Assembly (NCBI GenBank): GCA_038030265.1
Contig: CM075937.1
Span: 6,014,001 to 6,078,000, forward strand
Direction: 5' to 3'
Length of the DNA: 64,000 nt
DNA from: Corythucha ciliata
Lineage: Eukaryota; Arthropoda; Insecta; Hemiptera; Tingidae
Shown: piece by piece, positions 21,057 through 31,968 of the stretch
Layout: each line of letters starts with the position of its first letter
How positions within the stretch are numbered: the first letter of the stretch is position 1
Notes under the pieces: model-generated
Databases searched by the model: none
What the model saw: the letters and a program-made list of their open reading frames with translations, nothing else
What the model was told of the DNA's origin: nothing
Translations under genes and position numbers: made by a program

Positions 21057-22548
21057 TAGTTCGAGAGCTAGCGACAGTCCAATTCAACCGGAAGAACATA
21101 GTCACCGAATGTGTGCAAAATGATGGCATTTGACCCCCTATTTACGAGTCCGGAAGTCTGCCATGCTGTATCTGGGGCCTAAGGATTTTATAGCTAATTA
21201 AAGTCCTTAATTTGGGACATTAATTTAACCAGAAGAACATAGACCCGAAACTAGTCTCATTCGAAAGGTTTTATGAAGCTGATTACGAATACGATCGTCT
21301 GCCGCCGTCTGCCTAAGGCATTTGCCCTCTGTGGCTCGCCAAAAACACGCGATTCGGTGAATTTAGATCAACCGGAAGAACATAGTCCTGAAACTGGTCT
21401 TATTTGATAGGATTTATGGAGATGATTACAAATAAAATCGTCTGCCTGGAGCATTTGCCCTCGGTGGCCAGTAAACTCCTTAAATCAGGGGCATTAATTA
21501 ACCGGATGAACTAAGTCCGGAGAATGGTCTTTTGCGACACGTTTCATGTGGCTGAATACGAAAGTGATCGTCTGCCTGGGGCACTTGCCCTTCGTGACCA
21601 GTGTATCTGCACCGGAGGAAAATGATTAACCGGAAGAACATAGTCCTGAAACCAGTCTCAGTCGAAAGGTTTTATAGAGCTGATTACGAATATGATCGTC
21701 TGCCGCCGTCTGCCTGGGGCATTTGCCCTCTGTGGCTCGCCAAACTCACGTAATTCGGTGAATTTTGATTAACCGGAAGAACATAGTCCTGAAACTGGTC
21801 TTATTCGATAGGATTTATGTATATGATTACAAATAAAATCGTCTGCCGGCGTTTGCCTGGAGCATTTGCCCTCGGTGGCCAGTAAACTCCTTAAATCAGG
21901 GGGCTCCATGAAACCTTTCGAATGAGACTGGTTTCAGGACCATGTTCTTCCGGTTAATCATTTTCCTCCGGTGCAGTTTGACTAGTCACTAAGGGCAAGT
22001 GCCCCAGGCAGACACCGGCAGACGATCACTTTCGCGTATTCAGTCACATGAAACGTGTCGCAAAAGACCATTCTCCCGACTTAGTTCATCCGGTTAATTA
22101 ATGCCCCTGATTTATGGAGTTTACTGGCCACCGAGGGCAAATGCTCCAGGCAGACGCCGGCAGACGATTTTATTTGTCATCATCTCCATAAATCCTATCG
22201 AATAAGACCAGTTTCAGGACTATGTTCTTCCGGTTGATCTAAATTCACCGAATCGCGTGTTTTTGGCGAGCCACAGAGGGCAAATGCCTTAGGCAGACGG
22301 CGGCAGACGATCGTATTCGTAATCAGCTTCATAAAACCTTTCGAATGAGACTAGTTTCGGGTCTATGTTCTTCTGGTTAAATTAATGTCCCAAATTAAGG
22401 ACTTTAATTAGCTATAAAATCCTTAGGCCCCAGATACAGCATGGCAGACTTCCGGACTCGTAAATAGGGGGTCAAATGCCATCATTTTTCACACATGCGG
22501 TGACTATGTTCTTCCGGTTGAATGGGACTGTCGCCAGCTCTCGGTCTA
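21057..22548. mobile_element. Foldback element with ~140-bp internal monomers, inserted in the LTR
   Basis: Its ends are inverted copies: GAGAGCTAGCGACAGTCC on the left and, reversed, GAGAGCTGGCGACAGTCC on the right. The inversion continues for about 500 bases or more on each side. Both arms consist of diverged monomers of about 135-145 bp, each with AACCGGAAGAACATAG, then GATTACGAATA, ATCGTCTGCC and a GGCATTTGCCCTC block. About six run forward and five run in reverse. The target duplication is at most 2-3 A. It encodes no protein that I can see. A related fragment lies at 30205-30440. Confidence 0.85.
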
Positions 22549-22628
22549 AAAGTAGAAATTCTAAAATCGGAACGGCACTCAATTCATATGTTCCTTATAA
22601 AACAATGTGGTCGAAAATTTTCACCACA
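22549..22628 (-). repeat. 5' LTR, second part
   Basis: It continues the LTR from AGTAGAAATTCTAAAATCGG to TTTTCACCACA, matching 16913-16991. TACT follows directly, the candidate right target duplication. Confidence 0.88.
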
Positions 22629-22632
22629 TACT

Positions 22633-23510
22633 GTTTCAATTACGGCTAGCAGTGGGCATCGCCTAACCGCGAATTCGGTGCGTTCTGTCAATTTAAGCAG
22701 CAAAAGAACAGTTTTTCCTCAATTTAACTTGCGGATGAAAGTTATTTCTCAATTTCAGCCACGGAATTCCACCAATAAAAAAAAAACAAAAAAACAGTGA
22801 CAATTTTGACAATTCGTTTTCCCTCAATTTTAGCCGCAAATTAGTGTTTTTTCCCCAATTCTGCCTTGAGCAATTTTTCCACCAAAGGTCCACATAATCC
22901 GCATGTGAGGGAATTTCATTAATTTTGATCCGGACGTTGCGCATCGCGAAACCTTGAAATGGGTATTTTCCTGAATTTCACGTGCGAACGAACAATTTTC
23001 CTTAATTTTAGCCGTGAATAAGCAGTTTTTCAAAAATGTGAAGTCACGCTCTTTCTCAACATTGTACCCGCAAACTTGCCAAATATATGAATATGTATAA
23101 AAACGGTCAATCAGAACTTTTTGCAATTTTTACCAGGTTGTTGTTTTCATAAGCCACGAACTGGCGCCTTTTCTCAATTTTACCCGCGTGAATGATCTCC
23201 ATTTCTCGATTTTAGCCGTGAATTGGCGTTTTTCCTCAATTCTAGCCGCAAATGAGTGATTTTTCTCCATTCTACATTGAACGAGCGATTTAGTTTGTCA
23301 ATTTTAGCTGTGAAAAGTGCTCTATATAAACCGTGAATCGCGAAACCGCAAATTGGTGTGTTCTCTCAATTTCAACCGCGAATAATGAGATTTATTTATC
23401 AAGTTTAACGTGAATGGGTGTTTTTCCTTCAGTCTTTTACCCTCAAAATATCCTTTTCTGGATTTCATACGCGAACGAGTTCTTTTTCTCAAGACGCAAA
23501 CTGTGGTTCC
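22633..23510 (-). repeat. Degenerate ~30-bp repeat block 2 (minus orientation)
   Basis: This is the continuation of the block interrupted by the gypsy insertion. Copies such as TTTTCCTCAATTCTAG plus CCGCAAATGAGTG appear near 23235, and TTCTCAATTTTACCCGCGTG near 23175. About 25 diverged units can be followed. Confidence 0.75.
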
Positions 23511-24799
23511 GTGCCTAGCTGGCTGCCCACCCCTTGATCACGGGCTGGCTTAGCCCCTGGTTGGAGTGACTTTTCTGTGTAGGGGAAAGAGGGTTGGAGG
23601 GCGGTAGGGGGTCACAGTTCAATTTTAAAGTCAAATTTAGGCTGTTTAGTCATTTTCACGCCATTTAAAAGGTCATTTTTCATTAGAAACTCGTAATCCA
23701 GCCAGGGGGAGTGTCAATATTATCCCACAAACTGGACCTCAGACGGTTTTGGAACTGGGTATAGGTTTTGTGACGCCTAGCATTTTAGATGTTTCGCCCC
23801 CCCCCCTTCCACGCTGCTTAGTTTCCCAATGACTCCAACAATCATAATTTTTAGCATTTCCTAGAACATTTACCAGTTTAATTCGTTTTTATCCCTCTTA
23901 AATTCGTTTTCAACTTAACTAATTATAACTAACTAACGTTATATTTAGTTAGACCCTTCCAACGCCTTTACTCCGTAATAAATTATGGCCTTTTTGTTTC
24001 ACGGCTTTTAAGCTAGACACATAATTCTCGCTGTGCCGGAAATAACGTAATTCCGAGCTTAATAATGACGAGCACTAGTGTTTACACGAAGTAAAATTAT
24101 TCTCTCGACTCTCTTTCCTTTTCATAGCGGAGGTCACCACCCCAAGTGGGTGCATAAGGGCAGTCCTTCGTGATAGTGTAAAGGAGGGTATAACTATCGA
24201 AAGGGTACAACCGAGATATTGCGAGTGGTAGTGATGGTTGGGGGGGGGGAGGCTGTAATTAGTTTTGAATGACAAAAAAAAAAGGTAGCGTGTGCCTTTG
24301 CTTCAATTTTCACTTTTTGCACTTGACAGTGCCTCTTACCCCCCCCCCCCCATCATGTTTTACAGATTTTCTTTCTGCGAGACCTCGTTCATTTCTCTTT
24401 TTGAAAAGCGAGTTGACTCGTTCAAAATATTTGTTAGATTCACGGCGTAATGGGTATAGGATCGAAGGAATGAGAAATATGTATTTTTTCAACTTGAATA
24501 AACAGTAGGATGCTTAGGGTTGCTCAAAAGCAGGAAGCACGAACAATAAATCACTAAAACTAACAACAAAGAAGTAGAGTGTGCATAAAACACACAAAAA
24601 AATGAGAGGAATGACGTCAGTGGACCTTTCTTGTCATTGAAACGGATGAGCTCCAAAAAGGCGAGGGCTCGGTAAGAATTTTATTTTCTTGAATGCAACA
24701 ATATATTCAAACCTGGCAACCCTCATAATAGAAAAAAAAAATTAAGAAATGGTCAAATATTTGTTTTAAAAAGACGCTTTTCTCATTGTTTTTCAGGCA
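23511..24799. other. Intergenic, upstream of the elevenin-like gene
   Basis: I see no coding exon here. C-rich and G-rich runs occur near 23800, 24241 and 24341. The sequence before 24797 ends in a polypyrimidine stretch and TTTTTCAG, an acceptor-like site, so a non-coding 5' exon may lie somewhere in this stretch. I cannot place it. Confidence 0.4.
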
Positions 24800-25281
24800 A
24801 TGGTCAGGAAGCAGATCTATGGAGCGATCACACTGCTGTACATTACTTTCGCGGTCATTTTCCTCGCCGAGCTCCTGTACGTGGACGCACGGCCGGACAA
24901 AATCGACTGCGCGTAAGTAAATTGGGCCACAATTTTTTTTTTTCTTCACATTTTAGTCGTATTTTAAATAATGAATTCGACGTTTCGTTTTAGACGATAC
25001 ATTTACGCCCCTCCTTGTCGCGGTGCAGCAGCCAAACGGTCATCCTACATGAGACTCCTTCCTTTCACCGTCAATCGGTGAGGAATAATAAAAATAAGAA
25101 TTCTCCCGGCCTTTTAATAATAAAAAACAATAAAAAGTTTTAGTTCTTCTAGATTAGAACCCTGGACGCTTTTATTGTTTTAAACGACCGGGTAGTTTCT
25201 TGATGAAATTCTTATTTTTTCAGAATTCCAATGAGAAGCGTAATTGATTCCTACTACTTGCGTTCAGGTAATAACTTCTAG
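24800..25281 (+). CDS. Elevenin-like neuropeptide precursor
   Basis: Three exons join in phase: 24800-24912, 24994-25077 and 25224-25281 (84 codons plus stop). All introns have GT..AG ends (81 and 146 bp). The product starts with a hydrophobic signal peptide, residues 1 to about 30. The candidate peptide follows, with DKIDCARYIYAPPCRGAAA and a KR cleavage pair at residues 52-53. The two Cys (37 and 46) can form one disulfide. The Cys spacing, the APxCRG core and the dibasic end match elevenins, secreted peptides that act through a GPCR and affect cuticle colour in planthoppers. The rest is a basic C-terminal peptide. AATAAA occurs at 25286. An upstream acceptor (24790-24796) suggests a 5' non-coding exon. 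Recognition is from family memory. Confidence 0.82.
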
Positions 25282-26245
25282 CGCCAATAAAAACTCAAAA
25301 AAATGGAAATTAATAGCTTTGTAAATGCTCTAACGATGTCAATGAACAAATGACACACTTCTGTTCATTTCCTTTCATGAAAATATTATGAAAAATTGTT
25401 AATTAATTGAATGATAACCGTGTAAATTAAAATTTTTTATTTGTTTACTTCCTACGTATAATCTAAGGGCAAAGGAATTTTATTCAATATATGTTTCGTT
25501 AGTAATCGCACTTTTTTATTATTATTTCACTCGAAAATGGTTCAGCAAGCAGCAAGATGGCCTATTGTGTAGAAGTCTGAGACAAAGAAAATACAGATAT
25601 GTATATCACTACTATACCTACACACTAAGACCTCGACGCAGGCGATTCACGCCTGCTGTTTCTTGAGGAGTAGAGAAAATCGGAAACGCGAAAAACTAAT
25701 TTTCGGCCACTTTGGAGGGGAAGCCTCCCCCTCCCCTACCACTAGGGTAGTCTACTGCCGGGGCCTGCTGCATTCCGCAATTAAGCATTTTCCAAGGAAC
25801 TCAAATAGTTGTTTTTTTTTTTTTTCAGTGTATAAACCAAGCGAAATTAGTTCTTTGATGAGCCAAAACCGTGAAATTTGGATTTTCCAAGAGGTAATGC
25901 CTCGAATGATATTTTTCTGAAGAGCCAACCCCCTCAAAATTAGTTTTATTTTATAGGCCCAACTGTTTACATAGTGGGGAGAATGGCTGATGTGCGACAG
26001 CTTAGCCAGATCAATTTATTCCCCCCCCCCGGGGGGGGGGCCTTCGGGGTGTCATTCCCAAGTAACAAGCATGAAGCTGAGGAACTTATTTGTAGCCACG
26101 ATATTGTTTTATTCAGTAACATAACTAAACTCTGCGAAATTGTTTTTTCTGTGGTGAAATTGCTTTTATTCAGAGTTTTTCCAATTGCTATTGCACGGCA
26201 TCACAGCTCTTTTCACACTATCACAGCGCAGAATTAGCTCTTTTT
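25282..26245. other. Intergenic with C/G homopolymers
   Basis: No gene is visible. It includes the 3' end region of the elevenin-like gene, AT-rich sequence with TTATTATT tracts, and a C run directly followed by a G run near 26022-26040. Confidence 0.4.
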
Positions 26246-26560
26246 CAGTAGCGTACCAAGGTAGTGACAATGGGGCGGACTACCCCGTGCCCCTTAGCAG
26301 AGGGGGACCCCTGAAAAATTGAATAGGGAAAAATTAGGATTTTTAGGTTCAATGTTCACGGATTTAGGTACGTGAAAAGGAGTTTTGGCGTACGATTGAC
26401 AGCCATCCGAACTCCGTAACTCCGAACTGGACGTAATAGAACGTTAACAGCGATCAGCAAAGAGCGTGGCTTAATATTCGATTGAGCCCACGAAAGCGCT
26501 ATTCTGATGGCTCAAATTGATAAAAATTCGCGCCTTCTTGAGGTAAATTCACGGCTAAAA
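26246..26560 (+). mobile_element. hAT-like left terminus and leader of a repeat-carrying element
   Basis: The segment begins CAGTAGCGTACCAAGGTAG, in the style of hAT terminal repeats. It then runs through a GGGGC-rich stretch and about 300 bases that recur, diverged, at 45487-45800. Shared landmarks are AGGATTTTTAGG, GTGAAAAGG, ATCAGCAAAGAG and TTGCGCCTTCTTGAGG. In both places it leads straight into a 30-bp repeat block. No matching right terminus was found. Confidence 0.6.
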
Positions 26561-28440
26561 TAGAGAAAATACGCTGATTCCCAAGTTTATTCAAGTCCCT
26601 AAGCAGATAAGGTTGAGAACGCGCTCTAATAGGCACAAACAACTGGACACAAAAACAATTGGAACAAGCGCTAATATTTGTGGCTAAAAATCGCTAATTC
26701 GCTGTGTATAAAGGTAATTTTACGGCTTAAATGTACAAAAAAAAAAACCGCTAAAGTGCTGTTTTTGGACTTTCAAGAAAATGCGCTATAACAAGGCTAT
26801 AGCTTAGCGAAGTGAAAAAAATTATTTATTCACAGCTAAAATTGAGAAAACGCCAATCCGTAGCACCTAAAGGATATTTTGAGGCTAAAACTGAGAAAAA
26901 GTGCTAATCCATAACAAAAATTGGAAAAAAAAAATTACCAATGCGGGGCTGAAATGTTTAAAAACCCGCTAATTCACGACTAATATCGAGAAAATCACTA
27001 ATTATCGCGGCTAAAATTAAGAAAACTCCTAAATTTCAGCTGAAAACGAGAAAAATTGGAGAAATAAACGCCAATTTATGGCAAAAATGGAGAAAAATCG
27101 CTAGTTCATTGGATAGAAACGCTAAAAATACGATAGTATTCAGTTCAAATTGAGAAAAGTGCAAATCCCCGGCTAAAATGGAGTAAAAGCGCTAATTTGA
27201 GGCTAAATTGGAGACAATTTTCAGTAAGTATTAAATGAAGAAAGTAATCCAATTCTCAGCTTCTGAAGGCAATTATGTATTTGTGGTAAAAATTGCGATA
27301 AAACGGTTTTTCATAGCTATAGGAGAAAAAATCCGCTAATTCACAGCTAAAACTGCAAAAGCTTTAATCCATTGTTTAAAGTGAAAAGAAACTGTTAATG
27401 CAGGGATAGAATGTAAAAAAAAAACGCTAATTCTGCAGAGCCACTAATAAGCGCGGCTAAAATGAATAAAAACTTTAATTTTTTAGCTTTTTTTTAAAGG
27501 TGAAACTCTTGGTGAAGTGCTAATTCGCTGCTCAAATAGAGAAACATTTCAATTGGTGTCCAAAATTGAAAATTCGCCAATTCATGGTTTCTAAAGGCTA
27601 TTTATTTGTCCAAAAAATTGAGAAAAAGGCGCCAATTCTTGGCTATCGGTGAAAAAAAAAAAAAAAACACTAATTCACGGCTAAAACTGAGGAAAAGCGG
27701 TAATCCATAGCTAAGAGTGAAAAGAAATGGTTAATGCAGGGCAAAAATGTAAAAAAAAACTGCAAATTTGCGGCTAATTTTGGAAAATCCCTAATTAACC
27801 CGGCAAAACGTGCTAATTCCCTGCCAAAAATGGAGAAAAACCGCTAGTTCACGGGATGAAAACTCCACTCTGCTGCTAAAATTGAGAAAAAACGCGAATT
27901 CGTGGCTATAATAGAAACAAATTTCGATTTGTGTTTCAAATTGAAGTACCTACGCCGATTCTCGGCTACAGAAAGCATCTTCAAAGGCCAACTCATTCCT
28001 CGAAACTGAGCAGAAGCGCCAATTCATGGCTATGTAGGGGAAAACCCCTGCTAATTCACGGCAAAACTGTGGATGATAAGCGCTAATTTTAAGCTAAAAT
28101 TGAGAACAAGTGCTAATTCGCTGCTAAAACGCCGTAATGAACGCTCTCGCTCTCTCTCTCAAAAACGCCAATCCGTCGTTAAAATCGAGAAAAATCATTC
28201 ACTGGATAAAAACACTACCTTTGCGGTTGAAATTCACTAATTCACAAGAGAAAATCACTAATTTGCGGGTAAAATTGACAAAAAAAACACTCATTCGCGT
28301 TAAAATAGAGAAATTCATCAATTTTACGGCTTAAACTGATCAAAGGCGCTATAATTAGCGGATAGAGGATAGAAATAATGACAATTCGTGGCTGAAATAA
28401 GAAAAAAGTCATACGCTACGTCAAAATTATATTTCTTGTT
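26560..28440 (+). repeat. Degenerate ~30-bp repeat block 3 (plus orientation)
   Basis: About 60 diverged units are present. A typical unit is GCTAATTCGCGG followed by CTAAAATTGAGAAAAAG; good matches lie near 26995-27010, 27690-27710 and 28083-28125. Unit length varies around 30 bases. The A-tract recurs about every three helical turns. I see no protein coding. Confidence 0.85.
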
Positions 28441-28452
28441 TATCTGGGTGTA

Positions 28453-28910
28453 GGTCCGCCAGTGCTCTTTTAGTCAAATTTATACACGAATTAGCGCACA
28501 TTTTCTTAATTTTAGCCGTGAATCAGCGTTTGCTTTCATTTTAGCCTAGAATAGGCGCTTTTTCTAAATTTTCAGCCACGAAACTTACGTCAAGAATCCG
28601 CCAATTAGCGTTCAACTGATTTTATCTGCGAATGTGATTGCTCTTTCTCAATATTTTAGGTGATTCGTAATTTTTCAAATCAATTTTAGCCGCTTGAATT
28701 ACATCTATTCTCAATTTTCAATCATGAAGTTGCCCAAGGAATCTGTGAGTCGGCGTTTTCTCAATTTTATCTGTGAAATTAGCGCTTTTTCTCAATTTCA
28801 GGGTGAAATAACGCTGTTTCTCCATTTCAAGCCTTTGTTCTGTTGTTTTAGCGTTTTGTTCTTAATTTCATCCGCAAATCAGCGCTTTTTCTCAATTTCA
28901 TCCGTCTTAA
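28453..28910 (-). repeat. Degenerate ~30-bp repeat block 4 (minus orientation)
   Basis: Directly beyond TAGGTCCGCCAGTG (28456-28469), the same motif continues in reverse, for example TTTTCTCAATTTTATCTGTGAAATTAGCG split around 28758-28790. The orientation switch lies at about 28440-28490. TAGGTCCGCCAGTG resembles the TAGATCCGCCACTG terminus of the element ending at 35669. Confidence 0.8.
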
Positions 28911-29165
28911 GCAACGTGTCCACTGAACGCGCATATTGTTCACGAACAGGGTTTGCAAACATGATGCGCGTGCAGTGGAAACAATCATTCGCGCCGCGCA
29001 TTGTTCGCAAACACTTTAATCGTTTAAATTCGTGTTTCCACTGAGCGCGCATTGTTCGCGAACAGTGTTTGCAAACGTTTGAGTACATGATGCGCGTGCA
29101 GTGGAAACACTCACGCGCGCCGCGCATTGTTCGCAAACAGTGTTTGTTTGTGCGCGGGGCTGATC
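28905..29165. repeat. Cluster of GC-rich hairpins (CAGTGGAAACAC family)
   Basis: Two successive inverted units are visible. One runs GTGTCCACTGAACGCGCAT to ATGCGCGTGCAGTGGAAAC (28916-28981). The other runs GTGTTTCCACTG to CAGTGGAAACAC (29032-29110) with a perfect 12-base terminal stem. Inside are TTCGCGAACA and TTTGCAAAC palindromes. A related single copy lies at 36080-36170. They look like stacked small foldback DNA elements. Confidence 0.7.
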
Positions 29166-29655
29166 CACTTGTGACGGTTTTTCTACAAATCATCGAATTT
29201 GTGTTTGTTGTTGCGAGCCAACTAGAAACACGCTTCTTGAGCGTAAAACTCTTTTCCCATCAGGGGCAGTGCTGAAGAACACCCCTGCTCATGCTATTCG
29301 GCTGCATTTGAACCTGTGGGGAAAGCGGCGGTCATGATCTTTTCCTTGACAAGGCGGATAGTTTCAGGCCAGTACTGATGTGTACGAATAGGCCTTTATA
29401 TATGTTCGGCTTCTTTTAGTGGGCACATTATATGCATTACCCACCGAATTCCTAGTAGTGTGTGTGGCTACTCGCTCCTTTTCGTACTCAGGGATGCTCC
29501 GCTTCTTGTCGATGTTGTGCAAGTACCGACTACCGAGTCAAGTGCGACAGTTGCGATGAACCTCAGTTTTCTTTCCGTTGATTTTTCTGCATCCCTTCCC
29601 GCGTCGCTTCTTCATATCTCGAGTTGGGACTTCTTAATCTGCTGACCAAAAAAAA
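29166..29655. other. Unassigned intergenic sequence
   Basis: I see no gene, repeat boundary or RNA that I can support in this stretch. Confidence 0.35.
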
Positions 29656-29960
29656 AGTGCCACCGCCCCCTCATGTCATCAGATCTCGACCATTTGGCAT
29701 GGTGGCACTTCTACACGAACCCTAGGGGCCACCGAGGTCAAAACCTCAAATTTATTTTAACTATACTGGTACTTTCCCTCGCACCTAGGGTTTGTGAAGG
29801 AGTGTCACCATGCCAAATTATGCCAAATTTGGTCGAGATCTGATGATATGTGGGGGCGGTGGCACTTTTTCCGTGCATAGCTGTACCTGTGCGAGGGGAA
29901 GTACCAGTAGTTAAAATAAATTTGAGGTTTTGACCTCGTTGGCATCTAGGGTTTGTGTAT
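29656..29960. repeat. Interleaved inverted repeats (A-B-A'-B')
   Basis: Segment A (29656-29710) starts AAGTGCCACC and ends GGTGGCACTT, so it is palindromic at its ends; its inverted copy A' lies at 29798-29870. Segment B (29718-29790, with GAGGTCAAAACCTCAAATT and CCTCGCACCTAGG) has an inverted copy B' at 29884-29957. Because the order is A, B, A', B', the pairs cannot form one simple hairpin. Confidence 0.75.
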
Positions 29961-30204
29961 GTCAAAACAAAAACTCAGCCGGTCAATATGGACATGACGC
30001 GTAGAATACTCTTAAATTGAATACTAACAGAAGCTCTCTCATGCGGGGAAACTCCTTTGGTATGAAAAGAAGCCATCAGACATGGCTGGAGGCTTTTCGG
30101 AGGCCCATCGTCTTCGCCAAAGAACAGAAACTGTACAGTTTTACCCAAAAATACCTTCGTATAGGATTGGAACTCATCAACTGCCTCGTATTGGACCTCA
30201 TCAA

Positions 30205-30440
30205 CCAATGCTTCGAGAACTGGCGACAGTCCCATTCAACCGGAAGAACATAGTCATGAAAATTGTCACATTTGATAGATGTAGTGGAACTGTATACGAA
30301 TATGAGCGTCGGCCTGGGGCCCTAGGTCGATCCTAGGTCGACCCTAGGTCGATGGCCAGTCAATTTCCCTAAATTTGAGGCGAGATTAAGCCGAAATATG
30401 TATAGTGTTGTAACTAGTCTCATTCGCTAGGGTTTTTTAG
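30205..30440 (+). mobile_element. Fragment related to the foldback element
   Basis: It contains GAGAACTGGCGACAGTCC, CATTCAACCGGAAGAACATA and an ACGAATATGAGCGTC block, which match the end and first monomer of the element at 21057-22548. A GACCCTAGGTCGATCCTAGGTC-like triplication (30323-30352) replaces the usual monomer end. Confidence 0.7.
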
Positions 30441-31262
30441 TGCATTTCATTCTGAAAATGCACTATTGGTCTATGGTCTCGTCGTGATGGTGGCAAACAT
30501 GGGTCATGTCATGTTTTTTTCATGTTTCAGAACCTCTAGAACACGAATTCAGTGGTCTCCGGAATTCATATATATATATATCTTTATGGCCGTTTCCTTG
30601 TTAGCACGATAACTCTCGTAGAAATTAATTTAGCAGAACGCGCTTTATCTAAAAAATCAGTAGTCATAAGATCCCGGTCGGTATTGCATTTGGGCCAAAT
30701 CGGTCAAGGTGGAGGGGGGGAAAATAGGGGTTGAAATGGTAAAAAAATCACTAAAAATCACCAGTTGATTCTAGAAGCATGATATTCGGTACGTATATGT
30801 ACTCCATGTTAGACTAACCTTTGATTCCCATTTTAATTTTTTGAACAAGTCGAGGGGGAGGAGTGGTGCTCCCGGGGTGGAAGTAAGTGTGAGGCCTTGT
30901 TAGCACGATAACTCTCGTAGAAATTAATTTAGCGGAACGCGCTTTGGCACAAAAATCAGTAGTCATAAGGCCCCGGTCGGTATTGCATTTGGGCCAAATC
31001 GGTCAAGGTGGAGGGGGGAAAATAGGGGTTGAAATGGTAAAAAAATCACTACAAATCACCAGTTGATTCCAGAAGCATTATATTCGGTATGACGATTCCA
31101 TTTTGAAATAGCCTTTGATTCCCATTAAGTTCAGCTTAAACAAACCCGGCAGCAAACAGTACGAGGGAGGGTCAAACATAAACGAAACAAATCATGGTCT
31201 CAACATTACTACTTCTGGGACGGCTTAGGGTATCCGTATACAAAATGAAATGCACTCTTTCC
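30440..31262. mobile_element. Non-coding element with a ~300-bp internal tandem pair
   Basis: TAGTGCATTTCATTCTGAAAA near 30448 is mirrored by AAAATGAAATGCACTC at 31241-31256, which could be terminal inverted repeats. Between them, a unit of about 220 bases (TTAGCACGATAACTCTCG, CCGGTCGGTATTGCATTTGG, AATCACCAGTTGATTC) occurs at 30600-30820 and again at 30899-31100. Confidence 0.6.
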
Positions 31263-31968
31263 GACCACCAGCTCCCGGAGCGATTTTTTTTTTTTTTTAG
31301 CTGAATACGGATAAAACCGTCTGTCTGGAGTTATTTTCAAACAGTTATTTTTTATCGTGGTTAACTGGTCGTTAGTTATTTTATCGTTAACAGTTAATCC
31401 ATAATAGTTAACTATTATTTAACCCATCACTAATTATTGAAACTGAATCTGAAATTTGAATAAGTAATTCCGTGCTTGGATAATTGATCCTAAACTGAAC
31501 CATCTCACGATACATAAAGCACCATGTCACTGTTGTTAAATACAATTCCGAAATAACTTTAAATACGATACAATACAAAATGCTCGAAATAACCTCCAAC
31601 TCCGGCATTGAGCCACAGCAGCTGCAGTGAGAACGGCTGCTTGTTATCCATTTTAACGAGTGCTAGCACGAATGTTGATCGTTTCGTAGGAGAGTAGCGT
31701 ACTTGACAATAGATATTGTGAATAGATAAGTAGCAATCAAAATAGCTGGTTACTTGCCGAACATTCGGTACTTGACAAGTAGCGTATATGTGTGTTCCCA
31801 GCTTGCTAAAATAAAAAACCTTCAAAAGCTGTCAGCCCACAATGGCAATGGACGATTTCTGGCTGGCAGCCTTGATAAATTTACGTAATTTCTTTTCTCT
31901 TCTGTAAAATAAGTGTGATGCTAATAAAAGTGCGCTTCTCAGACTACTTATACGTTTTGGATGTCCAG
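31263..31968. other. Unassigned intergenic sequence
   Basis: An AT-rich stretch with TTAACTATTATT-type tracts; I see no supported gene. Confidence 0.35.

Larger units (their letters stand above)
16645..22628 (-). mobile_element. Ty3/gypsy LTR retrotransposon, CsRn1-like, decayed
   Basis: The order on the minus strand is 5' LTR (split), primer-binding site, gag, protease, RT, RNase H, integrase, purine tract, 3' LTR, extra inverted LTR. Two features point to the CsRn1/Kabuki group. The primer site begins TGGTGACCC, matching the tRNA-Trp end used by that group. The Gag finger is C-X2-H-X9-C-X3-C rather than CCHC. One nonsense change in gag and two frameshifts in pol make it inactive. The group assignment is from memory of the family and needs a phylogeny. 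Confidence 0.82.
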
